A stretch of 6,503 nt of DNA from JACDBD01 sp050743385 (GCA_050743385.1 JBOGFJ010000023.1:1-6503); one strand, 5' to 3'; positions 1 through 6,216 are shown, counted from the first letter of the stretch. Program-made: numbers and translations. Notes: a model not told the origin generated them from the sequence alone.

Positions 1-13
1 AAGGTGGCAGGTC

Positions 14-1270
14 CTACTCGAGCGGCGCGTACTCGGTAGAGCGGTCGTCGGTGCGGTGGGCGCCGACCTCGGCGACGGCGGCGCGCAGATCGGCGAGGAA
101 CTCGTCGACCGCCGGTGCGGTACCCGCCGACACCGTGGCGTGCAGGCTGTCCGGCGGTCCCTGCCGGTCGAGCTGCCAACCCCGCGCGGCGAGCGCGTCC
201 ATCACCGCGAACACGTCGACGGTGCTGTCGCCGCCGGCTGTGATCGCGACACACTGCGCCTCGGGCTCGCCGAGCACGTCGAGACCGGGTACGGCTCGCA
301 CACCCGCGACCATTCGCCGGGTGGCGTCGAGCGTGATCTCGGTGAGCCGGAGGTAGCCGGCTTCGCCGAGGTAATGGAGGACGGCCCACGCGGCCGCGAT
401 CGGGCCGGCCGGCTTGCTGCCGGCCATCCCCGACGAGGCGTAGAAGCCGCCCAACCAATCGTCGAACACGAAGACGTGATGGCTGCGGAGCTCCTCGCTC
501 CGGTGGACGAGCACCGATGCACCCTTCGGCGCGTATCCCAGCTTGTGCACGTCGGCCGAGATCGAGGTGACGCCGTCGACGCGGAAGTCCCACGGCGGCA
601 CCGGGTGGCCCAACCGCTCCGCGAACGGCAAGACGAACCCGCCCATGCAGGCGTCGACGTGGCAGCTGATCCCGCGCTCGGCGGCGAGGGCGGCGAGGGC
701 CGGGATCGGGTCGATCACCCCCTGCGGGTACTGCGGCGCCGAGCCCACCACCAGCACGGTGTTGTCGTTGATCGCGGCGGTCATGGCGCCGACGTCGGCG
801 CGCCAGTCGGGGCCGACCGGGATCTTGCGCACCTCGACGCCGAAATACTCGCCCGCCTTGTGGAACGCGGCGTGGGCACTGTCGGCGATGACGATCTCGG
901 GCTCGGTGACGCCGCGCTCCGCCCGGGCGCGGTTGCGGGCGGCCTTCACCGCCAGGAGGATGCTCTCGGTGCCCCCGGAGGTCATGAAGCCGGCCGCGGC
1001 GCGATCGTCTTCGACACCATGGAAGAGATCGGCGCAGATCTCCACGACCTCATGCTGCATGCGACCGAGGCTGGGGAACGCCAGCGGGTTGAGGGCGTTC
1101 TCCGAGAGGTAGAGCACGCTGGCTTCGCGCGCGACGTCTTCCACGTCGTCGCCGGCGTGGAAGACGAGCCCGAAGCAGCGACCCGACCGCCAGTCCTTGT
1201 CGTCGCGTCGCATCGCCCCGAGCTGGGCGAGCACCTCTTCCTTGGGCAGTCCCGACTCGGGGAGCGGCAT
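14..1270 (-). CDS. Sphingosine-1-phosphate lyase-like PLP-dependent lyase
   Basis: A 418-residue group II decarboxylase-fold PLP enzyme whose closest recognisable family is sphingosine-1-phosphate lyase (Dpl1/SGPL1). That family cleaves a phosphorylated sphingoid base to a trans-2-enal and phosphoethanolamine. Seen: TSGGTES (97-103, cofactor phosphate binding), SAHAAF with H133 (probable PLP-stacking His), VGSAPQYPQG (175-184), HVDACMGGF (204-212, D206 to the PLP nitrogen), VTSISADVHK (234-243) with probable Schiff-base K243, and APKG with K249 six residues on, as in SPLs. It is shorter than yeast Dpl1 and has no N-terminal membrane segment, so it should be cytosolic. Two family positions differ: HKYG reads HKLG (L244) and GSRPG reads GSKPA (284-288). 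It is last in a tight cluster, 10 nt after the thioesterase stop. The ATG has no SD but does have a TAGGCT hexamer 7 nt upstream. The fold is near certain. The sphingoid substrate is an inference; a decarboxylase of another amino acid is the alternative. Confidence 0.85.
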   Translation of the reverse strand: MPLPESGLPKEEVLAQLGAMRRDDKDWRSGRCFGLVFHAGDDVEDVAREASVLYLSENALNPLAFPSLGRMQHEVVEICADLFHGVEDDRAAAGFMTSGGTESILLAVKAARNRARAERGVTEPEIVIADSAHAAFHKAGEYFGVEVRKIPVGPDWRADVGAMTAAINDNTVLVVGSAPQYPQGVIDPIPALAALAAERGISCHVDACMGGFVLPFAERLGHPVPPWDFRVDGVTSISADVHKLGYAPKGASVLVHRSEELRSHHVFVFDDWLGGFYASSGMAGSKPAGPIAAAWAVLHYLGEAGYLRLTEITLDATRRMVAGVRAVPGLDVLGEPEAQCVAITAGGDSTVDVFAVMDALAARGWQLDRQGPPDSLHATVSAGTAPAVDEFLADLRAAVAEVGAHRTDDRSTEYAPLE

Positions 1271-1277
1271 CGACAGG

Positions 1278-1283
1278 AGCCTA
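1278..1283 (-). promoter_or_regulatory. Possible -10 element for the SPL-like gene
   Basis: On the minus strand TAGGCT lies 7 nt before the ATG at 1270, and its TAG is the stop codon of the upstream thioesterase gene. Spacing fits a leaderless transcript beginning at or near the ATG. No -35 box is recognisable and the gene could simply be read through from upstream, so this rests on the pattern shared with other starts in the window. Confidence 0.35.
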
Positions 1284-1976
1284 CGGGAGCGGATCGGTGA
1301 GGCGCCGCCGTTCGTAGGCGCGCTCGCCGAAGTACTCGAGCGCCCGGTCGGGATCGATCACCACGAACAGCCCTTCGGCCTCGGCCGTCACGGCGTCGCC
1401 GGCGGCGAGGGTGCCGCGGGTGACGATGCGGCGTCCGTCGACCTGCTCCGTCCACGACTCGAAGACGACTTCGGTGTGCAGTGGGGTGGGGCGGCGGTAG
1501 CGGACGCTCAGGCGACCGGTCATGCCCGGATGTCCGCTGGCGACGTTGGTCATGCCGAGCATCTCGTCGAACGCGAGCGCGATCCATCCGCCATGGACGT
1601 ACCCGGGCGGCCCTTCGTAGGCGGCATGGAACACGCCGTTCCCGAACAGCCTGCCGTCGCGGTACTCGTACGCGATCGGCGGCGCCATCGGACTGACCTC
1701 GCCGACGAGCGGGCTGCGGGGCAGGTAGTCGTCGTGCGAGAGCTCCTCGCGTTCGCGCTGGCCGGTCGGACGCTCGCCGAGGGGGTCGCGCCGGTGGAGC
1801 TCGCGGGCGAGGCGCTCGGCCGCGTCGGCGGCGTTGTCGAGCTCGGTCTCGGTCGCGTCCTCGGCGGTCAGCACCGCGTCGACGAGATGGCGGACGGCCT
1901 CGGTGAGCCGCACGCGGGCAGGCGTGACGAAGCTGACCGCATCGGGGGCCCCCGACCCGGCGACCGGTTCGGTCAT
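1281..1976 (-). CDS. PaaI-family hotdog acyl-CoA thioesterase
   Basis: A 231-residue protein with a single hotdog domain that should hydrolyse acyl-CoA thioesters in the cytoplasm. Seen: an N-terminal, probably helical segment (about 20-65), then a hotdog core from about 95 to 210. The core has the PaaI signature GYVHGGWIALAFDEMLG (126-142): H128-G129-G130, with D137/E138 on the central helix as candidate catalytic acids. GRLSVRYRRPTPLHTEV (154-170) matches the conserved strand with its basic-Pro turn. The reading frame is open further upstream, but the ATG at 1976 is chosen because it forms an ATGA overlap with the hydratase stop (1973-1975), and upstream residues only mirror the hydratase frame. 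AAGGGG sits just 2 nt before the ATG, so translational coupling is more likely than an independent SD. Acyl-chain preference cannot be read from the sequence; its neighbours suggest fatty acyl or enoyl-CoA. Confidence 0.88.
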   Translation of the reverse strand: MTEPVAGSGAPDAVSFVTPARVRLTEAVRHLVDAVLTAEDATETELDNAADAAERLARELHRRDPLGERPTGQREREELSHDDYLPRSPLVGEVSPMAPPIAYEYRDGRLFGNGVFHAAYEGPPGYVHGGWIALAFDEMLGMTNVASGHPGMTGRLSVRYRRPTPLHTEVVFESWTEQVDGRRIVTRGTLAAGDAVTAEAEGLFVVIDPDRALEYFGERAYERRRLTDPLP

Positions 1977-2785
1977 TTCCCCTTGAACACCGGCGGACGC
2001 TTCTCGGCGAAGGCGCGCGGCCCTTCCTGAGCGTCCTCGCTGGCAAAGACCTCCCAGCCGATCTTGTCCTGGATCTCCATCGCTTCGCGGTCGGGGAGAC
2101 CCTCGGTCTCGCGCCAGGCCCGCAGGATCGCCTGGCACGAGAGCGGACCGCAGGCCGCGACCTGATCGGCGACGCCCCGGGCGACCAGGAGCGCCTGGCC
2201 GTCGGGCACCACCCGGCCGATGAGCCCGATCTCCCTCGCCTCGTGCGCGGTGACGGCGCGGGCGCTGAGGAGAATGTCCATCGCGACGGTGTAGGGGATC
2301 TGACGGGGGAGCCGGATGGCCGACCCGCCCAGCGGGAACAGGCCTCGGCGGGCCTCCCACACCCCGAACGTCGCGCCTTCGCCCGCGATGCGAATGTCGG
2401 TGCCCTGGAGCATCTCGGTGCCGCCCGCGACCGCGTACCCCTCGACGGCGGCGATGAGCGGCTTGCTCAGGCGGTAGTCGCGGAGCAACGCCTTCCAGTG
2501 GAGCGGCTCGCCCTGGTTCATGCGCTCGCGCACGCGCTCGTCGTCGGACGGCTTCGCCATCGCCTTGAGGTCGGCGCCCGAGCTGAACGTCCCACCCGCG
2601 CCGGTGAGGATGGCCACGCGCACTTCGGGCTCGTCGTCGATGTAGCTGAACCCGTCGGCGAGACCGACGAGCATGTCGGGGCTGAGGGCGTTACGGGCCT
2701 CGGGTCGGTTCATGGTCAGCGTGACGACGTGACCGTCGCGTTCGACCGTGCAGTGCTTGGTGGTGATGTCGTCGAGGACGGGCAT
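1973..2785 (-). CDS. Enoyl-CoA hydratase/isomerase (crotonase) family protein
   Basis: A 270-residue crotonase, the usual length, that should add water across the double bond of trans-2-enoyl-CoA in beta-oxidation or a related route. Seen: NRPEARNALS (26-35), the first oxyanion-hole/CoA loop TFSSGADLKAM (66-76), AAVEGYAVAGGTEM (112-125) and FGVWEARRGLFPLGGS (140-155). E124 and E144 are 20 residues apart, matching the catalytic pair Glu144/Glu164 of rat mitochondrial hydratase, so real hydratase activity is plausible rather than only isomerase. RAVTAHEAREIGLIGRVV (176-193) is the standard C-terminal region. The start is fixed by a GGAGG 6 nt before the ATG, the clearest SD in the window. The gene heads a cluster with the thioesterase (4-nt overlap) and SPL-like lyase. 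The exact acyl substrate is unknown; a 2-enoyl-CoA made from the lyase product is an inference from context. Confidence 0.93.
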   Translation of the reverse strand: MPVLDDITTKHCTVERDGHVVTLTMNRPEARNALSPDMLVGLADGFSYIDDEPEVRVAILTGAGGTFSSGADLKAMAKPSDDERVRERMNQGEPLHWKALLRDYRLSKPLIAAVEGYAVAGGTEMLQGTDIRIAGEGATFGVWEARRGLFPLGGSAIRLPRQIPYTVAMDILLSARAVTAHEAREIGLIGRVVPDGQALLVARGVADQVAACGPLSCQAILRAWRETEGLPDREAMEIQDKIGWEVFASEDAQEGPRAFAEKRPPVFKGK

Positions 2786-2791
2786 GCGGCG

Positions 2792-2796
2792 CCTCC
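2792..2796 (-). promoter_or_regulatory. Shine-Dalgarno site of the enoyl-CoA hydratase gene
   Basis: Minus-strand GGAGG with 6 nt to the ATG at 2785. It is worth recording because it is the only strong SD in the window. It decides the hydratase start and contrasts with the SD-less starts of most other genes here. Confidence 0.75.
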
Positions 2797-2837
2797 GCGC
2801 TGGGTGGACGATGAGCGGCCGGGCGAAACGAGAACAG

Positions 2838-2843
2838 ACTCTA
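2838..2843 (-). promoter_or_regulatory. Possible -10 element of the hydratase-thioesterase-lyase unit
   Basis: Minus-strand TAGAGT in the 84-nt gap between the exported-protein gene and the hydratase gene. A start site about 7 nt downstream would give a leader of roughly 45 nt that carries the GGAGG. No -35 match is visible at 16-18 nt. The rest of the gap holds no recognisable terminator hairpin, so read-through from the upstream gene is also possible. Confidence 0.4.
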
Positions 2844-2869
2844 CCGACGGCGGCCGAGAAGCTTCCCGG

Positions 2870-3583
2870 TCACTGCCGCTCGAGGACGATGGTCAGCACC
2901 TCGAAGCTGACGGTGACGGTCTCGCCGTCACAGGTGTAGCTGGCATTCGGCGTGAACCCGAACGTCTCTTCGACCCCGGTGCCGTCGGGCGGGAGTGGGA
3001 TCGGGAACTCCTGACCGTCGTCGGTGATCGCGTTGAGCGTTCCCGAGAGGCTGGTGACGTCGACGGTGACCGTGTCGGCCGTGGCGGTGTAGCTGCCCGT
3101 CGAATCGGCGATGAGGGTGGCTTCGCCCGTAATGGGCGGGTTGTTGTCGAGGAGGGTGAAGCGGGTCGGTGCCTCGCCGGTGTCGCTGAACCGGAAGGTG
3201 CCGTCGGGCCTGAGCTCGATCGTTCGTCCCGCCTGCCCGCCCTCGAGCTGCGTGCGCCCGAACGCGGTGGCGATCGGCCCGCTGTACTCCTGGGACGCGA
3301 GCCGGTACGTGCCGTGGAGGCAGGTCGCCGGATCGGCGGGCGCGCTCTGGGCTGCCACTGGCGCGGTCGTGGTGGTGGTCGTGGTCGAAGTCGTGGTCAT
3401 GACTCTCGTGGTCGGGACGGTGCGCTCGCTGCCGTCGCCGTCGTCGCGCAGCACGACCGCTCCTGCGCCGGCAGCGACGACCACCACGGCCGCCGCGCCC
3501 CCGAGGACGATCCGACGCGTCCTGCGCTGCGCCGTCCGCCGGCGCTCGGAGCGAGGTCCACTCGGCGGCTCCCGCACGCTCAT
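2870..3583 (-). CDS. Membrane-anchored exported protein of unknown function with Thr-rich linker
   Basis: 237 residues, function not recognised. Seen in order: an Arg-rich cytoplasmic N-terminus (11-24, nine Arg and one other charged residue), one hydrophobic Ala/Val segment (about 25-45) with no lipobox Cys, a low-complexity Thr linker (57-73), then an outside domain from about 85 to 237. That domain is rich in alternating beta pattern, with TIELRPDGTFRFSD (121-134), a Ser/Thr-rich stretch and an acidic IPLPPDGTGVEETFGF loop (195-210). It has only two Cys, C88 near its start (TCLHGTYRL) and C218 near its end (SYTCDG), which could form a disulfide closing a beta-barrel. A small lipocalin-like fold is a guess. 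The positive-inside rule puts the C-terminal domain outside. It starts 18 nt after the HAD stop, with no SD and TAGCCT 8 nt before the ATG. It is probably a real gene, since codon use and membrane topology are coherent. Confidence 0.82.
   Translation of the reverse strand: MSVREPPSGPRSERRRTAQRRTRRIVLGGAAAVVVVAAGAGAVVLRDDGDGSERTVPTTRVMTTTSTTTTTTTAPVAAQSAPADPATCLHGTYRLASQEYSGPIATAFGRTQLEGGQAGRTIELRPDGTFRFSDTGEAPTRFTLLDNNPPITGEATLIADSTGSYTATADTVTVDVTSLSGTLNAITDDGQEFPIPLPPDGTGVEETFGFTPNASYTCDGETVTVSFEVLTIVLERQ
3365..3415 (-). repeat. Thr-codon low-complexity tract (linker)
   Basis: A run of ACC/ACG/ACT-type codons that encodes residues 57-73 of the exported protein (13 Thr in 17 residues). It separates the membrane helix from the outside domain. 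Such linkers are common in secreted actinobacterial proteins. Near-identical triplets make the tract prone to slippage and length variation. Confidence 0.7.
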
Positions 3584-3591
3584 GGGAGCGC

Positions 3592-3597
3592 AGGCTA
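3592..3597 (-). promoter_or_regulatory. Possible -10 element of the exported-protein gene
   Basis: Minus-strand TAGCCT in the short gap after the HAD stop, 8 nt before the ATG at 3583, with no SD between them. The position fits a near-leaderless start. No -35 box is evident, and co-transcription with the HAD gene is an alternative. Confidence 0.4.
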
Positions 3598-3601
3598 AAG
3601 G

Positions 3602-4303
3602 TCAGCGGTTGGCGTGTGCCACGACGTCGACCACCTCGGCGAGCGAACGCACCCGCTCGACGCCGATGTCGGGATGGTGGTCGTACGGATCGATGAGCAC
3701 CGGCCGGATGCCGGCGGCGCGCGCGCCGGCGACGTCGGCGCCCGGCGTATCGCCGACGTGAATCGCCTTGTCAGGCGCGACCCCGACGCGTTCGAGGGCG
3801 ATCTCGAAGATCTTCGGGTCGGGCTTCGCCACTCCGACGACCTCGGAATCGAGCACGGCGTCCACCTCGACGCCCGGCCCGGTGCCGATCTGGCAGATCC
3901 GGTGCTCGACGAGTCGCTCCTCGGCGTTCCCGTCGGCGTTCGAGACGATTGCCAGACGTACGTCGTACGCGGACAGCTCGCGCAGCGCCTCGACCGAACC
4001 GGGGACCACCCGGCTCCACACCGCGCCGGTTGCGAACTCGTTGAGCAGGTGCTCCACCGCGTCTTCCAGTCGGTCCTCCGGTACGCCGCACTCGCGCGCG
4101 TACGCGCGGTTGAACGCAACCCACACCTCGCGATCGCCCTCGGTGAACGTCGTCAACGCGCTGACGCCGGCGTAGTGGGCCTGGTCGAGCCGGCTGCGGT
4201 CGACGTCGACGCCCGCTCGAGCGAGCGCCCCAACGATGCGGTCGTGGTCGGGGAGCACGAAGACGCCGCCGACATCGAGGAGCACCGCGTCGATCCGGGA
4301 CAC
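3602..4303 (-). CDS. HAD superfamily (subfamily IA) hydrolase
   Basis: 233 residues from a GTG start; a haloacid-dehalogenase-fold hydrolase, most likely a cytoplasmic phosphatase for a small phosphorylated metabolite. Seen: motif I LLDVGGVF (8-15) with nucleophile D10; a helical cap at about 15-95; motif II IVSNAD (119-124) with S121; motif III GVAKPDP (157-163) with K160; motif IV HVGDTPGADVAGARAAG (182-198) with D185 and D190. The usual second Asp of motif I (DxD) is Gly12, as in DLGGV/DLGNV-type members such as E. coli YihX, so it is not evidently dead. The reading frame stays open far upstream through the divergent gene. The GTG at 4303 is chosen because the fold starts right after it and TAGCTT lies 7 nt before it. 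There is no SD. Its substrate is not predictable; it may be co-transcribed with the exported protein 18 nt downstream. Confidence 0.85.
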   Translation of the reverse strand: MSRIDAVLLDVGGVFVLPDHDRIVGALARAGVDVDRSRLDQAHYAGVSALTTFTEGDREVWVAFNRAYARECGVPEDRLEDAVEHLLNEFATGAVWSRVVPGSVEALRELSAYDVRLAIVSNADGNAEERLVEHRICQIGTGPGVEVDAVLDSEVVGVAKPDPKIFEIALERVGVAPDKAIHVGDTPGADVAGARAAGIRPVLIDPYDHHPDIGVERVRSLAEVVDVVAHANR

Positions 4304-4310
4304 GCGTCGA

Positions 4311-4316
4311 AAGCTA
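4311..4316 (-). promoter_or_regulatory. Probable -10 element of the HAD gene
   Basis: Minus-strand TAGCTT, 7 nt before the GTG at 4303, inside the 48-nt divergent gap. No SD is present, so a leaderless or near-leaderless mRNA is likely. The -35 region would lie over the -10 region of the opposing aminotransferase promoter. No clear -35 consensus is present. Confidence 0.5.
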
Positions 4317-4339
4317 CCGGACTGCGAGAGGTCGGCTGG

Positions 4340-4345
4340 TACCGT
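4340..4345 (+). promoter_or_regulatory. Probable -10 element of the aminotransferase gene
   Basis: TACCGT followed by exactly 6 nt and then the GTG start at 4352. This is the spacing that puts transcription start on the first base of the start codon, as in actinobacterial leaderless genes. There is no SD, and no strong -35 box. Confidence 0.55.
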
Positions 4346-4351
4346 TCTCTT

Positions 4352-5527
4352 GTGGAGTTCCGGCGCATCAACGCGCTCCCCCCGTATGTCTTCGCCACCA
4401 TCGACGCGCTGAAGATGGAGGCGCGCCGCTCGGGTGAGGATGTCATCGACCTCGGGTTCGGCAACCCCGACATCCCGTCGCCGCCGGTCGCGGTCGACAA
4501 GCTCGGCGAGGCTGTGCGCAATTCGCGCAACCACCGCTATTCCGCCAGCCGCGGGATCCCCAAGCTGCGCCTCGCCATCGCCGACCTCTACCGCCGTCGC
4601 TTCGGCGTCGACCTCGATCCCGAGACCCAGGCCTGCACCACCATCGGCGCCAAGGAGGGTTTCTCCCACCTCATGTGGGTGGCACTCGGCCCCGGCGACG
4701 CCGCCCTCGTGCCGAGCCCGTCGTACCCGATTCACATCTGGGGGCCGATCCTCGCCGGCGCCGAAGTACGCCACGTGCGCCTCGGCCCCGAGCAGGACTT
4801 CTTCGAGAACCTGCTCGAGGCGTGGGAAGAGTCGTGGCCCCGCCCTCGCGTGATCGTGCTGTCGTTCCCGCACAACCCGACGACGAGCTGCGTCGATCTC
4901 GACTTCATGACCCGCATGGTGGAGTTCGCGCGCGAGCACGACGTGTTGCTCGTGCACGACTTCGCATACGCCGACCTCGGCTTCGACGGCTATCAGCCGC
5001 CGTCCATTCTCCAGGTGCCGGGAGCGTCGGAGGTCGCGGTGGAGCTCTACACGCTGACGAAGTCGTTCTCGATGGCGGGCTGGCGGGTCGGCTTCCTGCT
5101 CGGCAACCCCGAGGCGGTGACGGCGCTCGGCAAGCTCAAGAGCTACCTCGACTACGGGACCTTCCAGCCCATTCAGATCGCGTCGATCGTGGCGATGAAC
5201 GAGGCGCCCGATTACCCGCTCGAGGTCAACGCGATCTACAAGAGCCGCCGCGACACGCTCATCGACGGGTTGGCGCGACTCGGCTGGGAGGTCGAACGGC
5301 CGAGCGGGACGATGTTCGTGTGGGCTCCCATTCCCGCGCCCTACGAGGAGCTCGGGAGCCTCGACTTCGCCAAGCTGCTCGTGCAGGACGCCAAGGTCGC
5401 CGTGTCACCCGGTGTCGGCTTCGGCCCCGGCGGCGAGGGCTTCGTGCGCTTCGCCCTCGTCGAGAACGACCACCGCATCGGCCAGGCCGTCCGCGGCATC
5501 CGCCGCGCCCTCACGAAACTGGGTTGA
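4352..5527 (+). CDS. alaC: AlaC-type alanine aminotransferase (class I/II, PLP)
   Basis: 391 residues, close to the family length. It closely resembles E. coli AlaC (YfdZ), which moves an amino group from glutamate to pyruvate to make alanine in the cytosol. Seen: FRRINALPPYVF (3-14), LGFGNPDIPSPP (34-45), HRYSASRGIPKLR (61-73), IGAKEGFSHL (98-107), PSPSYPIHIWG (121-131), FPHNPT (172-177) with N175, VHDFAYADLGFDG (201-213) with D203 and Y206, TLTKSFSMAGWRVGF (234-248) with PLP lysine K237, and GFVRFALVEN (363-372) with carboxylate-binding R366. All core catalytic residues are present. The frame is open upstream to about 3614, but that part is antisense to the HAD gene. The GTG at 4352 is chosen because family similarity begins there (EFRRINALPPYV) and TACCGT lies 6 nt before it. 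The gene stands alone, divergent from HAD and convergent with tetR. LL-diaminopimelate aminotransferases are related, but the AlaC motifs fit better. Confidence 0.92.
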   Translation: MEFRRINALPPYVFATIDALKMEARRSGEDVIDLGFGNPDIPSPPVAVDKLGEAVRNSRNHRYSASRGIPKLRLAIADLYRRRFGVDLDPETQACTTIGAKEGFSHLMWVALGPGDAALVPSPSYPIHIWGPILAGAEVRHVRLGPEQDFFENLLEAWEESWPRPRVIVLSFPHNPTTSCVDLDFMTRMVEFAREHDVLLVHDFAYADLGFDGYQPPSILQVPGASEVAVELYTLTKSFSMAGWRVGFLLGNPEAVTALGKLKSYLDYGTFQPIQIASIVAMNEAPDYPLEVNAIYKSRRDTLIDGLARLGWEVERPSGTMFVWAPIPAPYEELGSLDFAKLLVQDAKVAVSPGVGFGPGGEGFVRFALVENDHRIGQAVRGIRRALTKLG

Positions 5528-5552
5528 TCGTCGCGCTGCCGGCGGTGCTCCT

Positions 5553-6140
5553 CTAGATCCCTGTGAGGCCCGAGAGGCAGAACGACACGGCGGCGTCGGC
5601 GGCGCGCTCGACCGATTCGTTGCGCTCGAAGATGTAGGTCTGGGTGAGCTGCTCGACGACACCGAGTACCGCCTGCGCGAGCACCTCGGGGTCTTGGTCG
5701 GACACGAGCCCTTCGACGATCCCGTCCTTGATGTGGTGGACGGCGTCGGCGATCGCGACCTCCTGGTTGCGGCGCAGCACGGGAGCGAAGCGCTCGTCGC
5801 TGGCGGCGAACTGGAAGATCGTGAAGTACCGGCGGTGCTCGAAGAACCATTGCATCGAGGCTCGGATCCCGACCTCGATGCGCACGACGGGGTTGGGCTC
5901 GTCGGCGATCGCCTGCTGCTGACGCCGGCGGAGGTCCTGGTGCGACGCCTTGAGGATCTCCGCGAGCAGCTCCTCCTTGGAGGAGAAGTACCAGTAGAAG
6001 ACGCCCTTGCCGACGCCGAGGCTCTCCACGATGTCGGCCACCGACGTCGGGTGGTAGCCGCGCTCGGCGAAGAGGACGGCTGCGTGGTCCATGAGTTGTT
6101 GGCGCCGCTCTTTGCCCCGCTGCGTCAGTCGCCTTCGCAT
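5553..6140 (-). CDS. TetR-family transcriptional regulator
   Basis: 195 residues; a one-component DNA-binding repressor, probably dimeric. Seen: a basic N-terminus (MRRRLTQRGKERRQQ), a TetR_N helix-turn-helix with ALFAERGYH-like lead (about 21-30), recognition region TSVADIVESLGVGKGVFYWYF (32-52) and the SKEELLAEIL cap (54-63). A helical ligand domain follows (about 80-190) with an aromatic/hydrophobic patch MQWFFEHRRYFTIFQF (96-111), which suits a greasy ligand such as an acyl-CoA. A GTG at 6170 is in frame, but starting there would place the operator and promoter inside the gene, so the ATG at 6140 is preferred. The gene has its own promoter and a perfect palindrome upstream, implying autorepression. 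The divergent PlsC-like gene is the natural second target. The fatty-acyl ligand is inferred from that neighbour only. Confidence 0.93.
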   Translation of the reverse strand: MRRRLTQRGKERRQQLMDHAAVLFAERGYHPTSVADIVESLGVGKGVFYWYFSSKEELLAEILKASHQDLRRRQQQAIADEPNPVVRIEVGIRASMQWFFEHRRYFTIFQFAASDERFAPVLRRNQEVAIADAVHHIKDGIVEGLVSDQDPEVLAQAVLGVVEQLTQTYIFERNESVERAADAAVSFCLSGLTGI

Positions 6141-6149
6141 GCCGCGGGG

Positions 6150-6178
6150 AGGGTACGAGCGCTTGACCACCTGGTCAA
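6150..6178 (-). promoter_or_regulatory. Promoter of the tetR gene (-35 TTGACC, 17-nt spacer, -10 TACCCT)
   Basis: On the minus strand, TTGACC (6178-6173) and TACCCT (6155-6150) are separated by exactly 17 nt, the optimum for a housekeeping sigma factor. The -10 ends 9 nt before the ATG at 6140, so the mRNA would have only a 2-4 nt leader. This is the only promoter here with a good -35 box. Confidence 0.75.
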
Positions 6179-6179
6179 G
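6162..6179. promoter_or_regulatory. TetR operator palindrome CTTGACCA-CC-TGGTCAAG
   Basis: A perfect inverted repeat with 8-nt arms (6162-6169 and 6172-6179) around a 2-nt centre. It lies 21 nt before the tetR ATG and contains that gene's -35 box. Size, symmetry and position are typical of a TetR-dimer operator, and binding here would block polymerase at the tetR promoter. It lies about 50-70 nt upstream of the divergent acyltransferase start. Confidence 0.8.
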
Positions 6180-6216
6180 AAGTCGGGTGCCGGGAACGCC
6201 GGTGGCGCGAGCGTCG

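Noticed and set aside
56..1300. Plus-strand open frame of 414 codons opposite the SPL-like gene
   Set aside because: Low-complexity Arg/Gly/Asp/His-rich translation with no motif; it is the antisense shadow of a clearly recognisable gene in high-G+C DNA.
982..2046. Minus-strand open frame of 354 codons overlapping the thioesterase and lyase
   Set aside because: Very Arg/Pro-rich out-of-frame shadow of the genes on the same strand.
2243..3598. Plus-strand open frame of 451 codons across the hydratase and exported-protein genes
   Set aside because: It spans two real genes and their gap antisense, is Arg/Gly/Asp-rich and has no recognisable domain.
4095..4108. Perfect 14-nt palindrome CGCGCGTACGCGCG
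   Set aside because: It lies inside the HAD coding sequence (AYARE codons) and is readily explained by G+C-rich codon choice; no regulatory context.
3614..4351. N-terminal extension of the aminotransferase (possible 637-residue fusion)
   Set aside because: The extra residues are antisense to the HAD gene and have no domain character; AlaC similarity starts at the GTG at 4352, which has its own -10.
4304..4957. N-terminal extension of the HAD protein
   Set aside because: It is antisense to the aminotransferase; the HAD fold starts immediately after the GTG at 4303.
5528..5552. Possible bidirectional terminator between convergent alaC and tetR
   Set aside because: The 25-nt gap is G+C-rich but I see neither a long perfect stem nor a U-run on either strand.
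6141..6170. Longer TetR start at the GTG at 6170 (205 residues)
   Set aside because: It would overlap the operator and lie upstream of the -10; the ATG at 6140 leads directly into the usual basic N-terminus.
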